From JBLHKE01 sp047619485 (GTDB taxonomy: Bacteria > Verrucomicrobiota > Verrucomicrobiia > Verrucomicrobiales > DEV007), in NCBI GenBank assembly GCA_047619485.1, contig JBLHKE010000578.1, positions 1-5,226 of the forward strand: 5,226 bases of DNA. The letters are read 5' to 3'. Positions within the stretch are counted from its first letter, which is position 1, and each line of letters starts with the position of its first letter. The notes beneath the pieces are model-generated. The model was not told where the DNA came from and did not search any database. It saw only the letters and a list, made by a program, of their open reading frames with translations. Of the stretch, positions 1-5,226 are shown in pieces. The position numbers were made by a program, and so were the translations under genes.

Positions 1-3000
1 AGGGCAAGAAAGAGGTCACCTACCAGGGGAACTTCAAGGTGCTGGAATTCAAGCTCGACAGCGTGCGCCTCGCCTTCGACTTCCCACAACAGGTCTACTT
101 CCGCGGCGAGACCGTCGAGACCACGCTAAGCGCCAGCTACTACTGGGGCTCGCCCGCCTCGGACAAGCTGGTCGAGATTTTGCTGCCTGGTGGGCGCAAG
201 CTCAGCGAGAAAACTGACGCCGAGGGGAAGATCGCTATCAGCCTCGACACGGCTGGCTTTCTGCCGGGCAGGGTGTTGCCTTTCAGCGCCACCATGCCCG
301 CGCTCAATGTGACCGCCAACCAGAGCGTGTTCTTGGCTAGCCTCGGCTACCGCATCGCGCTGAAGCCCGACCAGCCACTGGCGCTCGCGAATGAGGCTTT
401 CGAGGTGCAGGTCGATACCACCGCTGCGGACGGCGAGCCAGTCGGCAAAGAACTCACTATCACCGTGCTGCGCAGCGAGGTGCAGGAACAGAACCCGGTG
501 CTCGAGGCGGTGCCATGGATCGCCTACAGCCCGCAGCGGGCGGCGCAGGTCACCGTCGAGGAGATCAAGGTCACCACCGACCCAAAGACCGGCAGGGGCA
601 CGGCCATCCTCAACCTGAAGGAAGGCGGTTACTACACGCTGCGCGCGAGTGGTTTGGATCGTTTCGACCAGACCGTGACCAACCAGGCCAACGTCACGGT
701 CTCCGATGATGAGGACGCGCAGAAGCTGCGTTTCTTTGCCAACAAGAGCACCTACGAGGTTGGCGCGAAGATCCCGCTGCGCCTGCATTCGCGGGTCGCC
801 AAGGGGCTGGCGCTCTTGACCTACGAGGGCGAGGAAGTCATCGGCCACCAGATCATCTCGATCAAGAAGGGCGACAACCAGTTGGAGATCCCGGTCGAGC
901 ACGCGCACTTCCCCAACTTCCGCGTCAGTGTCGCACTCATCGATGGTCGTGAATTGCGCGCCGCGTCGAAACGCTTCAACATCCGGCGCGAGCTCAAGGT
1001 CGCGCTCGAGCCGAGCAAGGAGACCTTCGCCCCCGGCGAGAAGGGCAAGGTGGAGATCAGCGTCACCGACCAACTCGGCAAACCGGTCAAAGCCGAACTG
1101 GCGTTCGCGCTGGTCAACCAGGCACTGCTTGACCGCTACCCGGACGGCACGCCGGATATCCTAACATTTTTCCAGGAGGGCGCGACGCGTTTCACCGAGT
1201 TCAATCTGGTCTCCACCTGCGGATGGAGCTACACCGCGCTCTCGAAACGCGCGCAGGGCGGCGGGCAGAATTACGCCGTGGTCGGTAACGACATCGAACA
1301 ACTTTTCGCCATCAACCGCTTCGAGCTGAACCTCAATCCGAGCAACTCGATCCTCAATTTTAACTGCATCAGCGCGCACGAGAATGTGTTTAACAACGGC
1401 CGCTTCGACCAGCAGGTTGAGACCCAGACGATCATCGCGGAGGGCGATGAGGAGACCAATGTCTACTACGGGCAAAGCCAGCTTAAGGCCGCGCAGACTA
1501 TGTTCGATGGGCTATCCCAGGTGGAGATGCAAAATGGCGATCCATTCGCCGCCGGGATCCAGGCAGGGTTCGGCGGCGGAGCGGGTGGCAGCTTCCTCTA
1601 CCCAACCGAATCCGATCCTCCGGAGGTATCGAACGCAAACGTCGCCAATGCTGCCACGGTCTGGCTCTCGCCGATCACCACCGGTGATGACGGGAAGGCG
1701 ATCATGGACATCCAGCTGCCGGACAGCGCCGGCCAGTGGAATCTGCATGCGAAAGGTTGCACCACCGAGACGCTCGTCGGGCAATCCAGCGTGAAGGTCA
1801 TCACCCGTAAAGATTTCCTCGTCGAGCTGCGCATCCCAGACACCCTGCAGGAAGGCGACACCATGAGCTTCATCGCCACCGTGCACAACCTCACCGACTT
1901 CGAAGGTGCAGCGAAACTCGAACTACAGATCAGTGGCGGCGCGCAGCCTTACAAGGTCGCCAACGAGATCGCCATCAAGAAGGACAGCAGCACCGAGATC
2001 GTGCTCGGCCCATACACCGTGCCGTTCGCCGAGGGGCTCAGCTACCAACTCAGCGGCAAGGCAGGGTCACACAGCGACGAGGCCAGCGGGCTCGTCGACG
2101 TGCGCCCGTGGGGCATCGAGTTCGCCGATCATGCCGGCGGCCTCACCAGCACCGAGGCGGGATTCTCCCTAACCTTGCCAGAAGGCAAAAGCTACACCGG
2201 CAAAAAATTGCACCTCACCCTCAGCCCTTCGATCGAACAGACGCTCATCGACCTGGCTCTCGAGCGCGGTAGCCAGTTGATCGGACGTGCTGGTTGCTAC
2301 CTGCGCCCGGATCCACAGACACCCGCAAGCGCCCTTCTGGCAGCGGTCAGCGCGCTCGATTACGCGCGTGCCCGTGGTGCCTCCGCAGAGGAGATCGAGC
2401 ACCTGAGCAACCGCGCACGCACGCTCGTCTCCGGCATCGTCGTTACACAATTAAAGGACGGCTCGTGGTTTTGGAACGGCCTGCTCGGTCAGCCGACGCT
2501 GAGTGCCACCTCGGCGAACTACTGGTCGCTCGCCCTCGCAAAGAACGCGGGTATCCCGGTGCATCACCAGACCTTCGAGAACGCCGAGAAATTCTTTGCC
2601 GGCATCTTCCCGCGCCTCGATTCAGGTGATGCGGAGAGCAAGGCGATCCTCATCCACGCACTCTCGGTCACCGGCCGCGCTGACTTCTCCGCCGCCAATC
2701 GCCTCTACCGCGAACGCCAGAACCTTAGCGAGACCGCGCTCGCTTACATGGCCGCCGCCTTCATCCGCATGGAGCGTCCGACCTTCGCCGAGGACCTGCT
2801 CAAGATCCTCGATTCGAAGCTCGTCGACAAAAATTCGTGGAGCGCCAACTCGCAGCACGCCATCCTCAGTGACAACTTCGGTACCACCGCCGTCGCGCTC
2901 TGGTCGTATGCAAAATTGCGCCGCGATTCCGCCACGACGGCAGCCGTCGCGAAGAACCTGCTAGCCAAGACTTCGCAGTTGAACTCCAACCATTCGCTCG

Positions 3001-5226
3001 GGGTGACGGTCGCCGCGCTGGCTGAGTACTACAATCGCGGCGAGCGCCCCGGGGACGACTTCGCGATTGCCCTGTTCTTGAATGACAAGCGCGTCGGCGA
3101 GATCAAGTCCGCCGATCTGCGCAACACCCAGACCTTCGCCATTCCACCGGATCAGTTCAACGCGGGCGAAAACAAGCTGCGCATCAAGGTCGAAGGCCGT
3201 GGCGAGATCCGCTACGCCGCGATGCTCTCCGGCTTCTCGGCTGATTTGAAAGATCCACCCATCCTGGATCATGCGCGCATCAAAGACCGCCGCTATTACC
3301 ACGACAAGATCAGCTACCGGGAGACCCCGCTGGATTCGATGAGCACCTCGCCGGTGAAATCGCTCGAGCTCGGGCAGCGTTTCCGCGCCTCGTTCTCCTT
3401 CTACAATGCGACCGACACCACCAACAATGACTACATGATGGTGGAAGAACATTTGCCGGCTGGCACCTTGCTCGTCGCGGGTTCCCTGCGCGGTGACTTC
3501 AAGCGCTCGGAGGTCGATGGCTCCACGCTGCGCCTCTATTTCGCGCCTGGCATCAGCCGCGGGCAAAATCGCTACGTCAGCTACGAACTGGTCGCGCATG
3601 CCCCCGGGAAATGCCGCGTGCTGCCACCGATCGCTTACAACACCATGAACCGCGGCGAGATGAGTGTTGGCAAGCCGGGCGAGATCGAGATCCTCCGGCC
3701 AGGTGCGAAGAGCAAAGATCCCTACAAAATCAACAGCCAGGAGCACTTCGAGCTCGCCAACAAACTCTTCGGCGATGGCAAGCTAACCGAAGCGCAGAAA
3801 CACCTCGACGCCCTATTCGCCGACAAGAACCAGCGCAAGACCTACGAGCGCGACCTCGCGCGCATGCTCCTGTGGATCCACACCGGCCGCGATCAAATCG
3901 ACGCCGCGCGCATCGTGGAGATGTTCGAGATCCTACGCGAGCGCCACCCGGAGTTGGTCATCCCCTTCGACAAAACGCTCACCGTCGGCCGCGCCTACCG
4001 CGAGATCGGCGAGTTCGAACGCGCCTGGCTCGTCTTCCAGGCAGCAATCGAGAGTTCGTTCCTCAACGACGCCAGACTCAGTGCCGTGCTAGAAGACCAG
4101 GGGCAGTACCTCGGCTCGGTGCGCTACCAGGAGGAGCTGTGGCAGGAGTATCCCGACAGCGCCGACGTCACCACCGGGTTCTTCGCCCTCAGCCAATCAC
4201 TGTTCCAGAAAGCGCCCGAGGCCCGGGCGATCGCCGCGCGCGAGAAACGCCTGCGCGAACGCCAGCCCGCCACCGTCGCCGCCGCCGCCGCCGAGGAGGA
4301 ATCCGAGCGCGACGAGCCGGAGACCATCGCGATGCTCGAGCAGAGCCGCCGCCTGCTGCAGCGCTTTCTAACACTGTATCCAAAAAATCCGCTCGCCGAC
4401 GATGCCGCGTTCTCCGAGGTGAACGTGTTCTTCTCGCTCAAGGACTACAAGAATGTCGTCCTGCACGCCGCACGCAGTGCTGAGCGGCACGCGAAGAGCG
4501 AGCTCAAGACCAGCTTCGAATACATGGCAGCGCTCGGACATTTCTGGCAGCGCCACTACAAGGAAGCGCTCGCCAGCGCCACCAGCGTCGCCGAGGGCGA
4601 CAGCAAAGACCGCGACTACGCGCGCTACATCACAGCGCAGATCCACCACGCAACCGGCGATCCCACCAAAGCGATGGCTTGGTATGAAAAAGTCCGCCAG
4701 CTCTACCCGGATGCCGCCGACGCGATCGACTACTTCAAGGAGAAAAAGATCAAGGTAGGAGAGGTCACCACCCTCAAGCCAGGCGAGCCGGTCGAGATCG
4801 AGATCGACTACCGCAACATCCGCGAGGCAGCGCTCGAGATCTACAAAGTCGACTTGATGAAGCTCTACCTGCGCGAGAAAAATCTCAGTAACATCACCGC
4901 CGTCGACCTCGCCGGGATCGATCCCGAGAGTTCGCTTAACATCCCGCTCGGCGACGGACAGGACTTCGCCGACAAGATTAGGAGGGCCAAGCTGCCGATC
5001 AAAGACGAGGGTGCCTACCTCGTCATCTGCCGCGGCGACGACATCTACACCAGCGGCCTGATCCTGATCACCTCGCTCAAGCTAGAGATTCAAGAGACGC
5101 CATCTGAGGGCAGCGTGCGTGTCAACGTGCGTGACCTCACCGCCGGTGGGAACTACCTCCCCGAGGTATTGGTGAAAGTGGTCGGCACCAGCAACGAGCA
5201 ATTCCTCAGCGGCCAGACCGACCTGC
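1..5226 (+). CDS. Giant alpha-2-macroglobulin family protein with TPR region, partial at both ends
   Basis: One reading frame with codons starting at position 3 stays open to the window's end, giving 1741 residues with neither start nor stop. Its identity rests on a collinear series of bacterial A2M signatures: macroglobulin beta-sandwiches with 'YFRGETVE' and 'YYWGSP' (residues 33-51), a bait-region-type domain with 'DQLGKPVKAELAFALV' (about 355-370), the A2M core starting at 'VWLSPITT' (553-560), a helical thioester-type domain with 'DGSWFWNG' (820-827), and 'EEHLPAGTLLV' (1148-1158) of an MG10-like domain. TPR-like helices and another beta module follow. Known family members are secreted or envelope-anchored protease inhibitors that are cleaved in a bait region and then trap the protease. 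This copy lacks a recognisable CxEQ thioester, so covalent trapping is doubtful. Only six cysteines occur (406, 455, 586, 765, 1204, 1676). Export is expected for the family but cannot be checked because the N-terminus is missing. The family call is firm; the physiological role is inferred. Confidence 0.93.
30..725 (+). other. N-terminal macroglobulin-type beta-sandwich domains (MG3/MG4-like)
   Basis: Residues about 10-241 show alternating beta-strand patterns typical of tandem macroglobulin domains. The first, about 10-115, begins with 'KVLEFKLDSVRL', carries the family pattern 'YFRGETVE...YYWGSP' and then 'KTDAEGK', the usual Thr-Asp-x-x-Gly turn of these sandwiches. The second, about 116-241, starts at 'YRIALKPDQPL', includes 'DGEPVGKELTITVLR', and ends with 'GRGTAILNLKEGGYYTLRA'. 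In A2M proteins these domains form the ring that surrounds the trapped protease and hold no catalytic residues. The domain numbers are assigned by order relative to the downstream bait and A2M core domains. At least MG1/MG2 and an export signal would be expected upstream of the window. Confidence 0.75.
726..1182 (+). other. Bait-region-type macroglobulin domains (MG5/MG6, A2M_BRD-like)
   Basis: Residues about 242-394 match the pattern of the bacterial A2M bait-region domain family. The first sandwich includes 'FFANKSTYEVGAKIPL' and 'LALLTYEGEEVIGHQ', and ends in 'ASKRFNIRRELKVAL'. The second has the very typical 'FAPGEKGKVEIS', then 'VTDQLGKPVKAELAFAL' followed by 'VNQALLDRYPDG' and 'DILTFF'. 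In family members this segment leads directly into the exposed loop that target proteases cut, which matches the low-conservation stretch after residue 394. I see no frameshift or missing strand. Confidence 0.8.
1183..1652 (+). other. Putative bait loop: variable, Gly/Asn/Gln-rich segment
   Basis: Residues about 395-550 sit between the bait-region domain and the A2M core, where family members carry the protease-cleaved bait sequence. The segment is less patterned than its flanks. It has asparagine-rich stretches ('FELNLNPSNSILNFN', 'ENVFNNG'), acidic 'AEGDEET', and a glycine patch 'GFGGGAGG' (522-529), then a proline-acid stretch 'YPTESDPPEV'. It contains two of the protein's six cysteines (406 and 455). 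Flexible, polar composition fits an exposed loop, but the actual cleavage site and the proteases recognised cannot be read from sequence. The first part, 'TEFNLVSTCGWSYTALSKRA', may still be structured and belong to the preceding domain. Confidence 0.55.
1653..2195 (+). other. A2M core domain (PF00207-type) and following beta-sandwich
   Basis: Residues about 551-731 hold the most diagnostic part of the family. 'VWLSPITTGDDGKA' (553-566) is followed by 'IQLPDSAGQWNLHAKG', a strand-turn-strand with the conserved Leu-Pro-Asp and Trp, and then 'TETLVGQSSVKVITRKDF', where Thr-x-x-Gly-x-x-x is usual. The next sandwich, 'LRIPDTLQEGDTMSF' and 'VHNLTDFEGAAKLELQI', corresponds to the domain leading into the thioester-type domain and ends at 'VDVRPWGIEFADHAGGL'. 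This segment alone supports the family assignment. Cys586 lies in it with no obvious nearby partner in sequence. Confidence 0.88.
2196..3047 (+). other. Thioester-type alpha-helical domain lacking canonical CxEQ
   Basis: Residues about 732-1015 form an alpha-helical domain in the position of the A2M thioester domain. It starts at 'KLHLTLSPSIEQTLIDLALE' and includes the characteristic 'LKDGSWFWNG' turn and 'TLSATSANYWSLALAKNAG' helix (about 818-845). It closes with 'NSNHSLGVTVAALAEYY', equivalent to the last helix of the toroid. The reactive Cys-x-x-Gln motif (usually within P-x-G-C-x-E-Q) cannot be found. The two nearest matches are 'SIEQ' at 743-746, with Ser in place of Cys, and 'RAGCYLR' around Cys765, which has Gly-Cys but not Glu-Gln. 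Thioester-less A2M proteins exist in bacteria (the YfaS type of Escherichia coli) and in animals (ovomacroglobulin), so the fold can function without it. Confidence 0.78.
3054..3251 (+). other. CUB-like beta domain after the thioester-type domain
   Basis: Residues about 1018-1083, from 'GDDFAIALFLNDKRVGEI' through 'FAIPPDQFNAGENKLRIKVEG' to 'RGEIRYAAMLSGFS', match the beta-strand segment that in bacterial A2M proteins follows the helical toroid. The 'G-x-N-x-(hydrophobic)-x-(hydrophobic)' turn and the aromatic-Ala 'YAAMLSGF' ending are typical. It connects the helical domain to the C-terminal macroglobulin domain and has no predicted catalytic role. Confidence 0.65.
3255..3692 (+). other. C-terminal macroglobulin domain of the A2M part (MG10-like)
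   Basis: Residues about 1085-1230 begin with a charged, tyrosine-rich stretch ('KDRRYYHDKISYRE'). They continue into a beta-sandwich with 'LGQRFRASFSFYNATD' and the family-typical 'VEEHLPAGTLLVAGSLRG' (1147-1164), then 'RLYFAPGISRGQNRYVSYELV' and 'LPPIAYNTMNRGE'. In many bacterial A2M proteins a comparable domain is the last one and the polypeptide stops soon afterwards. Here the frame continues with 'GEIEILRPGAKSKDPYKIN' into helical repeats, so the end of this domain is internal. Cys1204 lies in it. Confidence 0.72.
3735..4725 (+). other. Tetratricopeptide-like helical region with charged Ala-rich linker
   Basis: Residues about 1245-1575 are predominantly helical with TPR-like spacing. Clear units are 'FELANKLFGDGKLTEAQKHL' (1249-1268), 'TVGRAYREIGEFERAWLVFQ' (about 1327-1346), 'YMAALGHFWQRHYKEALASA' (1507-1526) and 'ITAQIHHATGDPTKAMAWYE' (about 1543-1562). 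The last is followed by 'LYPDAADAIDYF', as in TPR units of the BamD/YbgF kind. A low-complexity linker 'AAAAAEEESERDEPE' (about 1426-1440) splits the array into two halves. TPRs usually bind protein partners, so this region could anchor the A2M ring to an envelope component; the partner is unknown. Exact repeat number is uncertain because several units are degenerate. Confidence 0.75.
4278..4292 (+). repeat. Five-unit GCC trinucleotide run encoding Ala5
   Basis: Five consecutive GCC codons encode residues 1426-1430, followed at once by GAG GAG GAA. The run lies in the charged linker that separates the two halves of the TPR region. A short perfect trinucleotide tract like this can change length by slippage without altering the frame, and the linker would probably tolerate it. 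Confidence 0.8.
4758..5226 (+). other. C-terminal beta-sandwich module (MG1/MG2-like), truncated by window end
   Basis: Residues about 1586-1741 return to beta structure after the TPR region. 'LKPGEPVEIEIDYRNIREAA' leads into 'LEIYKVDLMKLYLREKN' and 'GAYLVICRGDDIYTSGLILI' (about 1670-1689). A second sandwich then begins, 'GSVRVNVRDLTAGGNYLPEV' with 'VKVVGTSNEQFLSGQTDL' at the edge. The second sandwich has the 'V-x-V-x-D...G...F...TD' pattern seen in MG2 domains and in carboxypeptidase-regulatory-like domains. This looks like N-terminal macroglobulin domains placed after the TPR region. Such modules also appear at the end of very long planctomycete/verrucomicrobial A2M proteins as far as I recall, so this may be standard for the subfamily. 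Its function is unknown. Confidence 0.6.

Noticed and set aside
126..1073. A 315-codon open frame on the minus strand
   Set aside because: It lies wholly antisense to well-patterned A2M domains. Its translation has no recognisable domain and is the reverse-complement shadow expected of GC-rich codons.
2229..2240. 'SIEQ' read as a thioester motif with Ser replacing Cys
   Set aside because: Possible but not preferred. It sits in the 'LSPS...' segment that normally comes about 20 residues before the thioester, and it lacks the usual Pro-x-Gly before the Cys position. Kept only as an alternative in the thioester finding.
2961..3746. A 261-codon open frame on the minus strand
   Set aside because: Antisense to the end of the thioester-type domain, the CUB-like domain and the MG10-like domain. 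No family features were seen, and the sense strand explains the sequence fully.
3611..4483. A 290-codon open frame on the plus strand in another frame
   Set aside because: Its translation is extremely Arg/Pro/Ala-rich, typical of an out-of-frame reading of GC-rich coding DNA. The TPR frame over the same bases is clearly the real one.
4980..4985. AGGAGG, a perfect Shine-Dalgarno-like string, as a possible internal ribosome binding site
   Set aside because: In frame it is a pair of Arg codons (AGG AGG), no ATG or GTG start follows at a useful distance, and the reading frame continues through it without interruption. Chance occurrence is the simplest explanation.
1..5226. Search for CRISPR arrays, tRNA or rRNA genes, insertion sequences, terminators or promoters
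   Set aside because: I saw no spaced direct repeats, cloverleaf or rRNA segments, transposase features or T-tailed hairpins. The whole window is explained as coding sequence.

Overview
The whole window lies inside one very large protein-coding gene on the + strand. The frame whose codons start at position 3 runs without a stop from position 3 to 5225, which is 1741 complete codons. It is open at both ends, so the start codon, signal sequence, promoter, stop codon and terminator all lie outside. No intergenic DNA, RNA gene, mobile element or CRISPR array is present. Residue numbers here are window residues (codon start position divided by 3), not true protein numbering.

The product is a bacterial alpha-2-macroglobulin (A2M)-like protein. 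From N to C it reads: macroglobulin-type beta-sandwich domains (about residues 10-330); a bait-region type domain and a variable, Gly/Asn/Gln-rich bait-like loop (about 330-550); the conserved A2M core with a 'VWLSPITT' entry and an 'LPD...W' strand (about 553-720); an alpha-helical thioester-type domain (about 735-1015); a CUB-like beta domain (about 1018-1083); and a C-terminal macroglobulin/MG10-like domain with 'LPAG' (about 1085-1230). These are followed by a long tetratricopeptide-type helical region (about 1245-1575), interrupted by a charged linker with five alanines, and then by another beta-sandwich module (about 1586-1741) that resembles macroglobulin MG1/MG2 domains. The window ends inside that module.

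The most notable point is that the canonical CxEQ thioester motif is not present where the thioester domain begins. The nearest candidates are a Ser-substituted 'SIEQ' and a 'GC' lacking the following EQ. The protein is therefore probably unable to trap proteases covalently, and would act by conformational capture or have a structural envelope role.

GC content is roughly 60%, with strong preference for ATC, CTC, GAG and GGC codons. Very long A2M proteins carrying helical-repeat regions are, from general knowledge, common in the Planctomycetota-Verrucomicrobiota group, and the wording of the motifs fits that group best. This organism assignment is an inference with modest confidence. I see no evidence of a multi-gene undescribed system; the interest lies in the architecture of this one protein.
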